This document shows positions 36,401-48,838 of a DNA stretch of 64,000 nt, in pieces. Numbering within the stretch: the stretch's first letter is position 1; every line of letters begins with the position of its first letter. The notes below the pieces were generated by a model. It was not told where the DNA came from and searched no databases. It was given only the letters and a program-made list of their open reading frames with translations. Position numbers and translations under genes: made by a program. Source of the stretch: Anoplopoma fimbria (Eukaryota > Chordata > Actinopteri > Perciformes > Anoplopomatidae); NCBI RefSeq assembly GCF_027596085.1, contig NC_072470.1, forward strand, positions 7,051,787 to 7,115,786, written 5' to 3'.

Positions 36401-36571
36401 TGTTTGCATCTGTATTTCTGTGTAGAGTTGTGCAGGTAGGTGTGTACACACAAGGTCACGGGCCACGGCCTCGACCTGCATGACTGAGGGAGTATTTGCA
36501 TTCATGCCCATTCATGCCAAGCCGCGAAATGCATAAAACATGATTGCATGCTCCCACTGTAGAAACACCCT

Positions 36572-36574
<3 letters not shown>

Positions 36575-36632
<58 letters not shown>
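36575..36632. repeat. (CA)n microsatellite
   Basis: 58 bp. Confidence 0.99.
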
Positions 36633-36634
<2 letters not shown>

Positions 36635-38311
36635 ATACAGTAATGCCATGCAAGATTTATGTAACGTCTGTTGTGATTATTTTGACAAAAAAAACTCTCT
36701 TAAAACATGATTTCTACTTGATACTTACATTTTTGCACAAAATTTATAGCAAGACTGTCAGTATAAAGTTATTGTATAAAAAGTCAGTTTTACTGCCAAG
36801 CATAAAATATGGAGATATAATAATGTTTTGCATGTTTTAACAATTTGCAAAGGGCGCAATTGTGTCCCTCCCAAACTATGGGATAGCCCGACGCTCCATA
36901 AATAGTGCATCCTCTCTACCCGTGTGAAATTCTACCGACTCACAACCACACAAAGAATACTTAACGGCGTCCAGGTGCAGAAAGAACACGTTGCTTAAAG
37001 CACAAGGTCGCCCTCCGCTCTGCCCTCTCTTCCTCGACGTGATGCTGTGTGAATTTAAAAAGCCACCAGCTGCATGCTAGTCTGTTCACACTCTGCACCG
37101 TAATGTGTTAGGGCAGAGGCAATCACCAGTGGCTCAGCTCTGGATACAAATAGGGATGCAGAATGGAGTCACTCGGGACGACCCAAGGTGTTCACGCATG
37201 CCACGCCATGAATAATATATATGAATATGTAATAGAAAAAGGTCCAGGGCAGCGACATATTTTTGTTTTCTTCAACTTAGGAGACAAAACTCACTTATTT
37301 ATATTTAGTGCAAATCCGTTCATTTGAGTGTCGCTCATCAGAGCCGTCATTCATTCCCACATTATGTATTATTCCTGCTGAAGTTTTTAAAACCTCCGGG
37401 TTTAACGCGCAGCCGTTTTTGTTCAAAAAACTGAGAAAATCTAGGGAGGATTCTAATGCAAATTTATCATTTCCCGTGTGAAATAATACAGGCCACATTA
37501 AAACTTCCGTCATTCTAAAACTCTCTGACAGAAATTACTATTGACTTGCAAATCAAAAAACTAAGCCCAAGACACCCAATCTCATCCAGGAAAAAAAAAA
37601 AAAAAGAGGATACAGAGAGAGGGGTTTGGACGTGGAAAGGAGACAGATGGGAATGGAAAGAAGTGACAGAAGGAGGGACGGACGTAAAAGTAAAAAAAAA
37701 AAGGGAAGGGGGAATAGAGTGTAGAGAAGGAGCCAGAATGGAGAGGGGAGTAAAACGCGTCAGATAGGCCGATTCAATTCGAGAGGGAGGAAGTGACAGA
37801 GGAGTGGATGCAGACAAAAGAGGAGGAGGGATAATTAGCCACAGTCTAGCAGCCTGACAGATCTGTTAGACCACTTTAGCTCTCATCCACTAGTGGTGGG
37901 TACTTCATTACCAGCCTGTTTTCTCCCCCTCTCCCCCCTCTCTCTCTCTCTGTCTCTCTTACACTCTCTGTGTGTCACTCGTCCGTTCTCCCTCCTCCCT
38001 TATTTCGCTCATAATGCATGTTAGCTAGTCTTTAGCATTAGCATGATGGATGAGGAGCATGCGTTTGGCTTGTTAGCTCTGCATGTGAGTCTCTAGAGAT
38101 GGGGGGAAAAAAAACTGCAGAAATTGTGCCCGCCAAAATAAAAGGTGTGTTCAATATTTAAATATAGCCGGCCATGTTGGATGACCTCAGATGTATTCCA
38201 TGGTCACCTCCCTCACCCAGGCTCACACATGGCTAGACTATTTCCATTCCCCCCCCACACCACCTGCGGCTTGGACGAGTGCGCTCATTCACAAAGTCGG
38301 CACATCCGTTT

Positions 38312-38313
<2 letters not shown>

Positions 38314-38365
<52 letters not shown>
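38314..38365. repeat. (CA)n microsatellite
   Basis: 52 bp. Confidence 0.99.
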
Positions 38366-38368
<3 letters not shown>

Positions 38369-38567
38369 GCCCGCCGCAACGTTGGAACCCCCGGCGCCTT
38401 TCATTCACACAGACACACACACGGTCAGAAATAGATGCACACACACACAAAACCACCCACCTGTAATGCGCCTGCAAGGAAGCCCTGTGTAACCTAGCAA
38501 CAATGCTGTGTGTGGTCCGCTAGTTTTATACCACTGCCCTGAAATCATAGGTGTAAGATTACTTACT

Positions 38568-38591
38568 GTGTGTGTGTGTGTGTGTGTGTGT
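38568..38591. repeat. (GT)n microsatellite
   Basis: 24 bp. Confidence 0.95.
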
Positions 38592-39876
38592 ATGTATTTA
38601 GAGTATATGCATGAGTGCAAAGCCTGCCTCTCACTACACAAAGCAGTCTTTGATAGCTGCATGCAAAACTTTTATTGTTTCCAAGGGAACAACATATCTG
38701 GTTTCTCTCATCTTCTACTGTTTTATTGATGCTGAGGAGGAAAGTGCTCATTATACAAGAGGGACACCCTTAATGTAATGTTTTCGGAGGTAAACGTGCA
38801 TGCCTCGCACGCGTCCACTATGTTTGCTTAGTTTTGCCAACTGAGACATATTATTGCCCCTCCCCCCTTCCCTGTCTCGGCCCAGAACGGCGGACTCCGG
38901 CGCTGTCTCCCTAATTTACTGTCGGACATTTTCATTAGGGCCCTCAATGGCAGGTGTGTGCCGTGATGGGCGTCACATTTGATTAGCGCGGCGCTACAGG
39001 CTGACCTGTGGAGGAGGGAAAAAAAAGGTTAGCTATGCTTGTCAAATTTTATTAGCCGCGAGGCACTCTTAGTGGCTGGAGCAAGAAAAACAGGGAAGAT
39101 GAGATGAAAGAGGAGGGAGGATGAAAAAGAGAGAGAGAGAGAGAGTGAGGCCAAAGCAGAGAGATGTAAAGACTTTTTCTCTCTCTCAGGAGAGAGGTGC
39201 ACACCAAATAATAAAATAAAAAAAACACACACCATTGTGCTAAGAAAAGGAAGATGAAGGTGAGCTTGTAAGCTAAGACAAGTAGATGACACATCAGTGA
39301 GCGTGCTCCCACATTCCTACCACGCGGCGCCAGAATTACACGCCTTTAGGTTCACCTGACACTGTGACAACGTCCAAATCCAAAATCACTCCAGACAGGC
39401 CTCGACTAATTGTTGAAATGTTTTTTTCGTAAGAAGCTACAAGCTCTTTTTAGATGTAGATTTCTTTGCCTCCTTTTTTTACAAATCCTTAATGTTGTTG
39501 GGTGTTTTTTTTCTCTCTCTCTCTCTCTCTCTCCGCCATTTTGGTGCAACACTGAAGACACGTTTTATTTTTATTCCCCTATAGAGAGGAAAGACAGGAA
39601 GCAGACAGCCTGCGAAAGCTGACGTTATATAAGGAGACTTCCCATTAGAGCAGATGCAGAAATTCACTGTTCCTGCAAACAGAAAAATGCATCGACTTGT
39701 TTTCTTCTGTGGATTTAGTTGTCAGGCAACACCTGCCTGAGGAAGAGCTCAAAGAGAAAAATATGTTGTTCCCTCGAAAACAACACATCATTAGCGCAGA
39801 CTGCACATTAAGTCAGTGTCTCCTCCGCCTTTAAAGCGTCTTTCATTGGCGCTCTATCTGAGCAATTTTCCTTTTC

Positions 39877-39899
39877 TTTTTTTTTTTTTTTTTTTTTTT
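39877..39899. repeat. Poly(T), 23 bp
   Basis: Pure T run. Confidence 0.95.
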
Positions 39900-40696
39900 A
39901 TTCAAGCAGCCCCCAGCTTTTCTTTTTGTTCATGGTCAGAGCCGACGGGGTTTCTGGAAGCTGGTGTTAGATTGTGAGTTAATCAAGTTTCATTTTTATG
40001 GCGGTGCACTTAACAGAACACAGATACATGATGAGTAATGTGTCTGTTCTGTTGCATGCCAGTGAAAACAGTTGTGTCTCTGGAGAAAGTTTGGGTTATT
40101 TCGGGGCTTTTTACTGGCAGTTGCATTATGGGAAGTGTAGGATGCAGTGTTTTTTGGTGCCACACAAGCCCTTCCTAAAGCCTAAAACTACAGAGCTATA
40201 CAGTGAGACTCAAACTATCTGATATAGTATAAGAAGTACATTTCTTTATTTGGAGGGGACATTAGAAAAGTCTTTGTTTTCCCATCACTTCCTGTTTGGA
40301 ACTCGACCGAATTTCTGTCCGACTGGACTCCCGATGCCTCAACAGGACACCCAACATTGACCGTGCACTTTGATGTGTGCTTCCCTCCAAGAATAAACTT
40401 CCTGCCTGGGCCTTTTTCTCTTCCCCCCGGCGTGTTGTGTTCAAATCAGCTGGCCGCAGCAAGAAGAAGTCGCCAAAGCAGCCTGCGGCGGGCGCACGCT
40501 ACCTAATTAGTCTGCCCCCACACCGGCTACCACCACGGGATAGCTGCACCCCTCTCTCACTTTCATACAGCAGACGTTTTTTTTGTTCCCCTGCTCTTCT
40601 CCAAGTTCCCATCCCAGCGTCGTTTTTGTCGCTGTTTGGTTTTGCTCTCATTCTGTCTTCTGACGCGTCTTTCATTTCCTTCCCCTCAGCCTCCAT

Positions 40697-40724
40697 CTTC
40701 CTCCTCCTCCTCCTCCTCCTCCTC
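40697..40724. repeat. (TCC)n microsatellite
   Basis: About nine units. Confidence 0.95.
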
Positions 40725-40902
40725 AGGATCAACCTGCATACTCAGACACTCTGAAATATGGATGAAATATGAGGCTTGAAGGGAAAACACGTCCGACTTA
40801 AGTGGCAGCAATTTCCGCGCCTGAGCTAATATAGCAAAATAAGACCTTATTGATGTATTGATCCGTTGTGGTCTATTTACACGTCAGACACTCAGAGTAA
40901 TA

Positions 40903-40922
40903 CCCCCCCCCCCCCCCCCCCC
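40903..40922. repeat. Poly(C), 20 bp
   Basis: Pure C run. Confidence 0.97.
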
Positions 40923-41124
40923 ATACATCACATATAGACACAGAAAATCAGAAGATCCTTTAACAGTCTAACTTGTGACAAGCAGTCTCGCATCCCACTG
41001 TCCTATTGAGAAAGATCAGTAAAGCTTCAATCTGTTGTGTTTACGCTAGCGGCCTCAGGTTCTGTGACAGGCAATCAGCAGCGGTTATTAGCTGCTGATG
41101 ACAACAGGGGAGCATACCTGTCTC

Positions 41125-41127
<3 letters not shown>

Positions 41128-41195
<68 letters not shown>
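41128..41195. repeat. (CA)n microsatellite
   Basis: 68 bp. Confidence 0.99.
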
Positions 41196-41198
<3 letters not shown>

Positions 41199-41319
41199 GA
41201 CAGGACAAATGTGTGTGCCTGTACAGACGCAAACACACTCTTTTTCTGTCACTGTTCCGAAAGCAGCCTGCCTGCCTCGACTGTCAACCCATCAAACTTC
41301 GACTCAACAAACCTCAACT

Positions 41320-41335
41320 CCCCCCCCCCCCCCCC
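41320..41335. repeat. Poly(C), 16 bp
   Basis: Pure C run. Confidence 0.95.
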
Positions 41336-42070
41336 ACTCTAATGTTTTATCCAGAATCAGCCTCCGTCTTCAGCTATTAATATGATAATATTTGGCGTTG
41401 TCAGTGATGGAGGCCGCGGCATAATGAGATAATTACGGTGTTGTTTCGTTGGGAGAGCGACACGCACGCTCAATCAAAATGGCAGCACTAATTACGGGGC
41501 CCAGGGATTGGCTAATGGGTTCGCTATGAAGAGGGGTAGGGTAAAAAAAAGAAGAAAAAAAAAGCAACAACTCAACGATGCTCCGTTCTTCCGTTCTCTG
41601 AGGGTCTGTTTGTTTGTTTGTTTGTGCGTGGAGCCGAGGGTGAGTGAGAGTAATAAAAAGCAAGTAATAAGTGGAAAAATTAATAAAACAAGAGATTAAG
41701 TGTGAATATCTTAACAGCAACGTTGTCTGCAGGATGCAGGGGGACTGAAACACAGACCGCTATTGATTAGCTGCACGTTAAAGCAGCAACAATTGGCAAA
41801 AACTCCAGATTTCCATCTTTAATAAAGAAGAAGCTTTTGTGCTTCACGGCAACAAGGAAGCTTCCGGGAAGTTTATCTCCTCGTGGCTGCAGGATTCCAA
41901 CTCCGTGTCCTGCAGTGAAGCGACACTCACACATCTATAACAGAGCGTTTTGCATATCAACATAATGGCACAGGAGTGCGTATGACTCAGCCTCCTGTCT
42001 CCTCTGAGCTGCATTAAATCTGGATACGTACTGTCACGGCGTGTCCCACACACTGCAATACAAGGATTAA

Positions 42071-42072
<2 letters not shown>

Positions 42073-42110
<38 letters not shown>
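42073..42110. repeat. (CA)n microsatellite
   Basis: 38 bp. Confidence 0.98.
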
Positions 42111-42113
<3 letters not shown>

Positions 42114-42598
42114 CACACAAACGCAGAAAAATGCACCCTTTCCGTCTTCTTCACAAACACACACACACACATTTTCTAATTAAAGGCAGGGTCACAAGAG
42201 AGACTTAAACATGTAGGCTATGTACTCCACTAATGAGCCTCTCTATCTGCTCTGTGTCTCTCGCCCTCACGCTCTCTCTCTCTTTCTCTCCGTTACGGTC
42301 AATATCTGCCTGGGGGGGTCAGGTCATTAGAATGTACAGCACAACGTTTAACCGTCGGACAAAGGCCTTCCTCCTGTTCAGCTGTTACAGGTGTTTTGAG
42401 TTTTGAACAGATGCAGAGGAAAGGGTGGAAAGTTAGCTTTTTTGTTGTTGTTGTTGTTGAATATTTTTCATACAGCGTTTATTATCTCCAGAGGATGGAA
42501 TAGCGAGCGGGCGGCATATCAGTGTCAATACGAGATACCTTTTTCCAGTGCAGCCGGTAAACACAGATAAACGACAGCGCCGCGGCGTACGTTGGCGA

Positions 42599-42644
42599 GC
42601 ACATCCTGAAGGAGTGTGTGTGTGTGTGTGTGCACATCCTGAAG

Positions 42645-42702
<58 letters not shown>
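42599..42702. repeat. (GT)n array with duplicated anchor
   Basis: GCACATCCTGAAGGAG occurs at 42599 and 42632, each followed by GT; the second run is 54 bp. Confidence 0.95.
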
Positions 42703-42704
<2 letters not shown>

Positions 42705-43178
42705 AAACCTTTGTTCCTGTGCACACGGCTCTCAGGTGTGTGTAGCTTATCTAGCATTAAGGTCCAGTGAGCACGATGACATTTCTCTTTAAGTTTTGTC
42801 CCCATTCTGTCCTGCGTTCTTATCTCTTTCTTAACTCTTTTTTTTATTTTTTTTATTTTTTATATATATATATATATAGTTTTTTCGCTCTTTCACCTTT
42901 CAGGTCACTCCTCTCTCGTTGACTTGTCAGCGTGTCTGCTTGTAGTTCAATCGAGGGGAGCGCTGGCTGCATCGGTCTGGGCGACTTTTTAGAGTGAAAA
43001 GCCACATCCATCAAACGTTTTTATTCTGTGTTTTTGGCACACCTTGGTTTTGTCTGTCAGCTGTAGAAAGTTCTGTTCAGGTGCTGATGTCTTCTCAGAG
43101 GCAGCGCTTTGTGGATATCATCTGTCTGCCGGGCCTGTCAGTCTCGCTGCACTGTCAGGGGGTTGTCGCTGCAAAGCC

Positions 43179-43202
43179 AAAAAAAAAAAAAAAAAAAAAA
43201 AA
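43179..43202. repeat. Poly(A), 24 bp
   Basis: Lies 169 nt upstream of exon I. Confidence 0.95.
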
Positions 43203-43370
43203 GAAATACAGGTGGATTTAAGAAAGGATGAAGCTGAACGGAGCATGTTCCACCTAGAATTAAACCATTTATCGTGGAATTAGACTGTTTGGATGATGAC
43301 CCTCATTGTCTAACCTAAATCTTTGACCTTCCCAACTTTATTAACACCCCCTTTTTCTGTCTCTCCGCAG

Positions 43371-43497
43371 TGATCCGCGTGTGATCCGTGATCCGCTCCA
43401 GGGGCTGCGTCGCGAGTACCAGCAGGCCCGAGCCGCTCCGGGCTACGACGAGCTCGACAACCAACGACGCAGAGTCCTGGACCACGACCCGAACCGG
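43371..43497 (+). CDS. pard3b: pard3b exon I
   Basis: Acceptor TTTTTCTGTCTCTCCGCAG, donor AACCGG|GTGAGT. With the AG of exon H (corrected frame) it encodes SDPRVIRDPLQGLRREYQQA, then RAAPGYDELDNQRRRVLD and HDPNR. The basic helix LQGLRREYQQAR matches the conserved RIQKLRKEYYQAR / RIQRLRQEFQQAK element near the C-terminus of both Par-3 paralogues. It leaves in phase 0. TGATCCG occurs three times within the first 25 nt (43371, 43382, 43389), a small local duplication in coding sequence. Confidence 0.93.
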
Positions 43498-43871
43498 GTG
43501 AGTTTCCATGCGTGCCTTGAAACATGGCCACCGGGAGATAAGTTTTCAGTGGGAGCTTGATGGATTTGTCGCCCTAATCATCCAACCGAACGCCACAAAA
43601 TGACAGAGAGACATTCTCACCCACACGGGACACTAGTTTGAAAGATTGAAATGTTAAATGGAGGTGTATATGTTTTTCTCCAGAGCACTCCAGTGTGCCT
43701 GTTTTTCCCCCCGGTGTCTTTTCTGCGGCTATTTTCAGCTCTCTTGTTAACATTTTGAGGTGGCGTGTGCCACCGAGGCGGCGCCCGCTCGCCTCCTCAT
43801 TTAGTTTATGGAGAGATCTATTAGACCGGTGACATTTCCATCCACCCTTTCCCTCAGCTCTATACCGCAAC

Positions 43872-43894
43872 CTTCTCTCTCTCTCTCTCTCTCT
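43872..43894. repeat. (CT)n microsatellite
   Basis: 23 bp. Confidence 0.95.
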
Positions 43895-44583
43895 CCTCTC
43901 CTCGTTCCCTCTTCCCTCTCTATCTTGTTTTTGAGACAACAGCAGCTTGAAATCTCACTGGAGTTGCCTCTCCTAACCAAGCAGCACTGCTAAATGTCCC
44001 TGAACCTGTATTGATCCGGCCTGAAGAATCATATCATCTACCTCCGTACACTCCCCAACTCGCCATGGAAATCAATAGACATTTATCAGCCATTTTGAAA
44101 AAAAAAAGTATTTTCTTTTTAATAGCGGGCGCCCAAGGATGCAGAAAAAATAACACTTTGATCCCGATCGGAATCATTGAATCTGCCCGCAGCGATTTGA
44201 GAAGCCATTTCCTCCGAGCTGGATTCCTTTTCGCATTCATTGAGCAAAGAGAGGAGCAGAGGCATCTGGGAAATATGGGATGGATCCACTGACGGCATTG
44301 CCGATACCCAATATCCCGACACAACCCGGCGTTCCTCCTCATTGTGGTGTTTATTGAGCAGTGGAGCTCTGCAGACCCCGACCTCATCTGCAGAAACACA
44401 GCGAGGTTTCTTTCTTTGAGGCCCTTGAAGTTCCCGGTACCTCAACGCACACCCTCGTGCAGCGGCCGTTCCTGCCACCGGTTGGTCGTGACTCCGTCGA
44501 TGCCTAAAACTCCGACGCAATTAAAAACGCAGCGAGCGTGAGAGACAACCTCCGATCTGATTTGTTATTGTTTCACCCGGAGC

Positions 44584-44604
44584 AAAAAAAAAAAAAAAAA
44601 AAAA
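44584..44604. repeat. Poly(A), 21 bp
   Basis: Pure A run. Confidence 0.95.
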
Positions 44605-44665
44605 GAAATAGCCAGCAGTGGGTTCGTCCCCGAGGAGCCCGATAATGAAACACCCCACTCACAAT

Positions 44666-44680
44666 CACACACACACACAA

Positions 44681-44746
<66 letters not shown>
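44666..44746. repeat. (CA)n microsatellite
   Basis: Two runs split by AATC; the main run is 65 bp. Confidence 0.98.
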
Positions 44747-44747
<1 letters not shown>

Positions 44748-44932
44748 GAGAATAGAAAAACAGTAAAACACCTGGGAAGTAATGTTGGGTACAAAAAAAA
44801 AAGAGAGAGAGAACGTGATAATGGACTTTTGTATTTGAAACAACATGACGGCTGAAAAGTCACACCGAAAGAGTATTTTAATCGAGCAGCTGGAGATAAA
44901 AGAGTACTGCAACTGTGAATCAAAATACCCCC

Positions 44933-44934
<2 letters not shown>

Positions 44935-45013
<79 letters not shown>
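44935..45013. repeat. (CA)n microsatellite
   Basis: 79 bp. Confidence 0.99.
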
Positions 45014-45015
<2 letters not shown>

Positions 45016-45055
45016 GAGATGAGCAGTAATATGTGTATTAGATTAGCCGCTCTGT

Positions 45056-45095
45056 TCGGCCTTTTGTGTTCGGCCTTTTGTGATCGGCCTTTTAG
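45056..45095. repeat. 14-bp tandem repeat, three copies
   Basis: TCGGCCTTTTGTG-type units start at 45056, 45070 and 45084; the third is truncated. Confidence 0.9.
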
Positions 45096-45436
45096 CTGCC
45101 GGCCTCCTCACCCTCCACCACCGACCAGTGTGGAGCTGCTCTTATATGCATTTCTGTAGCCTTGAATGGTTAAAAAGGCTTTCCAAGCTCTCCGCACAAG
45201 GCCAGGAGCGCCGTTCTCCCTCTCTGAGTGGGTTACGTGTGATTGAATGAGAGGACGAGTGCCTGTGTCTCTCCGTTCTCTCTCCTGAACCGGAGGATCA
45301 TGGGTAACACGCTAACCTCACTTGACGTAAACAAAGAGCAGGGATAAAAGAGAGTGCCGTTTCTGTATCTATTCACGTCTCTGTTTATTCTCTCAGCGGT
45401 CGTCTATCGGCGGGATCTGGAGGCGGGGTTTTCTCT

Positions 45437-45590
<154 letters not shown>

Positions 45591-46499
45591 CTAAATGTGG
45601 TCTTCAAAAGAAGGACTTCATGTCTCCTTCCTCATTTCTCTCTCCCTTCCATGTCCCTGTCTATCTATCCGTCTCTAATTTGACCCTTCCCCCCCCGTGT
45701 TCCCCGTCTGCGGATAGGTCACACTTGTAATTATGACAATCACACTGTCCCCCTTTCTCTCGCTCTATTTTCTCTATATGCTAATGATAGGAGCTCTGTA
45801 ATGTCTTGATGGCCAATTAGGCCACAAAAGTGCACGAGCAGCTTCTTTTTATAGCCTTCTTTGTTCTATAACATGGGTCTGGAATAACTCTGGATGTAGT
45901 TTTTAACTCGTTATTTCAGTAACTGACAGCAATGGTTCAATTATTCTTTGTCACGTTGAAGAGGGACACTTGAGTGGTCTAGCTTGAATACATTTAAAGT
46001 CTCTTGTCTCTTATGAGTGAGACAGATTCAAAAAGAAGACAATCTTAAAGTCTGTGGTAATAGTGAAACTAAATAAACGCTGGATCCTACATTTGCCATT
46101 ATCTGTATTTATATTGCTATAGTTGTAATAGTTGTACTAATTGTTGTTTACTAGTTTTCCTTTGAGTTTTCTGTTATGCGTTTCTGAACGCATTCTCATT
46201 TATATTTATATTTCTTTCTCTTTTTCTTTGTTTCGTTCCTCACTGTTGGCCTATTAGCCCCCTAGTGGTCATTATTGCACATCCAATAATATGCGTCTTC
46301 AGACACGATCACTTGCTCACATCCTCTGACACATTATGTGTCCTTTGTATACTTCAGTCCTGATTGCGTGACATGTTTATTATGATGTAGATGTACTTTA
46401 TGTGAATCCCAGCTGACCACGCATAACGTACGACTCCACAGCGAGCCGGAATCTTGTTTGGAGAGTCTAACAAAGACACACAGGCGCACGGTAGAGCAG

Positions 46500-46501
<2 letters not shown>

Positions 46502-46574
<73 letters not shown>
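46502..46574. repeat. (CA)n microsatellite
   Basis: 73 bp. Confidence 0.99.
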
Positions 46575-46580
<6 letters not shown>

Positions 46581-46717
46581 CGCATGAACTCATGCATCTT
46601 ATCTTCAACTCATTACCCCGTGAATCGTAAACAACAGTGGCAGCACATGTGACACCTTAATGAACACCGGAGTCACAGAAAAAAACACCAGCGCAACTGC
46701 ACACTCCAAGTCATTAT

Positions 46718-46719
<2 letters not shown>

Positions 46720-46772
<53 letters not shown>
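46720..46772. repeat. (CA)n microsatellite
   Basis: 53 bp. Confidence 0.99.
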
Positions 46773-46775
<3 letters not shown>

Positions 46776-47036
46776 CACACAAGTCCAGATAGCACTTGTC
46801 ATCCGTTGCGCAGCTGTTTTTTTTTTTTTTTGTACTTCTCTCTAATGTCGCGTGTGTGTGGACATCCATCACCTTGATGATATTTTAATGTCACATCCTC
46901 AGGCTGTCTCAATCTCCCCCTCTCCCTCACTCTCTCTCACTTTTTTCTCTCCCTCCCACACGTCGGCCATCACTTCATAAATAAACCCCCACATCATTAA
47001 GTAAACACGCACCAGCCTGTCACGGTGATAGATGGC

Positions 47037-47039
<3 letters not shown>

Positions 47040-47070
<31 letters not shown>
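47040..47070. repeat. (CA)n microsatellite
   Basis: 31 bp. Confidence 0.97.
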
Positions 47071-47074
<4 letters not shown>

Positions 47075-47441
47075 GCATTCACGTACGGGCGCTGGTGATC
47101 TGTGCGGGATGCGTCGTGCCCAAAAGGCAACATTTTTTTGCGCCCACAGTCCTAATGAATGAACACGGACTCAATAAAACAATGCTAGAAATGAAGTCAG
47201 TAAGTTCAAAATGTGTCCGCGGGCCCTTTTTGTGGTTATATTGATATTTAGTTTTGTTTACCAGCAAGTTTTTTTTCCCCGCTGTGCCCCAGTGACCGAC
47301 CACCGCCGCTTCCACCTGACAAGTGCATCCTCTTACCACACACCTTCCTCTCTCTCTCTCTCTGTCTCGCTCACCTGAAGACATTGTAATGGATGTGCTG
47401 GCAGGCTCGTCCCGCTGTGTGTACACTGTTGGGAAAGCTGC

Positions 47442-47464
47442 CACACACACACACACACACACAC
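47442..47464. repeat. (CA)n microsatellite
   Basis: 23 bp, precedes a purine-rich block. Confidence 0.95.
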
Positions 47465-48245
47465 AGAAAAAAAGAAGCTGTAGCCCAGCAGAAAGCTGCT
47501 TCTAAAGACAAGAGGGGGACCCGAGGGAGAGGAACGGGAGAGAGGAGTGAGGGAGCAAGCAAACGAGGGAGAGAATACGAATGGGAAACGGAGAAAGAGG
47601 AAGAGAGAACATGGGGGAAAAAGGGGGGAGGAAAGAGAGAGAACATGACAAAGCAATAAAGCAGAGTGGAAGCAAATAAGACTTAAAGAGGGTCGCCGTA
47701 GGAGGAAGACGGGTTGGATGAGGAAGAGAACATCTAGCAGGGGGAAGCTGGATTGGCACGAGGAGGAGACAGATGGGACGGAGGGACTGACGGACACATG
47801 GAGGCATTGACTTAAAGGACTGGAGGGATGGAGCGTGGGAGGAAGAGAAAGACGCCATGGTTTCGGGTGATCGTTGAGGCTGAAGCAAGCATGGGATGTT
47901 CCCGAAACACGATATTAAAATCTCCTACTTATAGTTCAACGGAAATGCTGCAGCATTCACATTTTATTTACTAAATACATGTCTTTGAGGGAGCTTTGAG
48001 CCCCCTCCACTCCGTGCTGTCCAGTTAATTAGAACCGTTCCCGTCAAATAAACCGTTTAAAATGAAGATTCGCCAAAAGAGAGGATGAATCGGAGAAAAG
48101 AGAGAGCGTGGGAGGCCGAGACGCCGGGGTTCGTGCATATGGAAGGAAGTGAGGGAGAGAGAGCAGCTGGTCCGGGGGAGTTTCTCCGAAGGAGGCTGCA
48201 CTAATGTTGGTCTAATGTTAGTGTTAATCAGGTTAGCATATGCCC

Positions 48246-48254
<9 letters not shown>

Positions 48255-48284
<30 letters not shown>
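48255..48284. repeat. (GT)n microsatellite
   Basis: About 30 bp. Confidence 0.95.
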
Positions 48285-48285
<1 letters not shown>

Positions 48286-48407
48286 GGTGTGAGTTTTTAC
48301 CGATGCACCTGCCATATTTTAATGAGGAAAGAGAGAGAGGGATGACTGGGCTGGACACCATCACTCAACATGTCTCTCTCTTTCTGTTCGCCTCACTTTC
48401 TTTGTCT

Positions 48408-48410
<3 letters not shown>

Positions 48411-48477
<67 letters not shown>
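48411..48477. repeat. (CA)n microsatellite
   Basis: 67 bp, followed by TTTGTGAGGACACATTGACA. Confidence 0.98.
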
Positions 48478-48478
<1 letters not shown>

Positions 48479-48500
48479 CTTTGTGAGGACACATTGACAT

Positions 48501-48785
48501 AATCCCCATGGGGAAAAATCCGAGCTTCATTTGTATTTTTTCACAAACACGTCCTCAAGTTTAGAAAGTTTTATAACTTGGACTTTTAAGAGGTAACATA
48601 CCACAAACACATAAAAAACACACAATCCACAAAGGCAACATGTACACACACACACACACACAATCCCCATGGGGAAAAGTCCTTCTTTGTATTTTTTCAC
48701 AAACACGCAAGTTTAGAAAGTTTTATAACACAAGAGGTAACATACCACAAACACATAAAAAACACACAATCCACAAAGGCAACAT

Positions 48786-48833
<48 letters not shown>
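48501..48833. repeat. 161-bp tandem duplication ending in (CA)n
   Basis: AATCCCCATGGGGAAAA starts copies at 48501 and 48662. Shared blocks include TTTGTATTTTTTCACAAACA and AGAGGTAACATACCACAAAC. Copy 2 has small deletions and ends in a 46-bp CA run. Confidence 0.96.

Positions 48834-48838
<5 letters not shown>

Larger units (their letters stand above)
36277..43370 (+). other. pard3b: Intron H-I
   Basis: 7094 nt. It has a GT array 85 nt after the donor and a CA array 300 nt after it, CA arrays at 38314 and 41128, poly(C) runs at 40903 and 41320, TCC repeats at 40697, and a duplicated anchor plus GT array at 42599-42702. No exon seen. Confidence 0.85.

Noticed and set aside
35941..36483. 180-codon plus-strand frame across exon H and beyond
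   Set aside because: Arg/Thr/Pro-rich wrong-frame reading that runs through the splice donor into a GT array.
43310..43531. Minus-strand open frames over exon I
   Set aside because: Antisense shadow of the exon; sense frame matches the Par-3 family.
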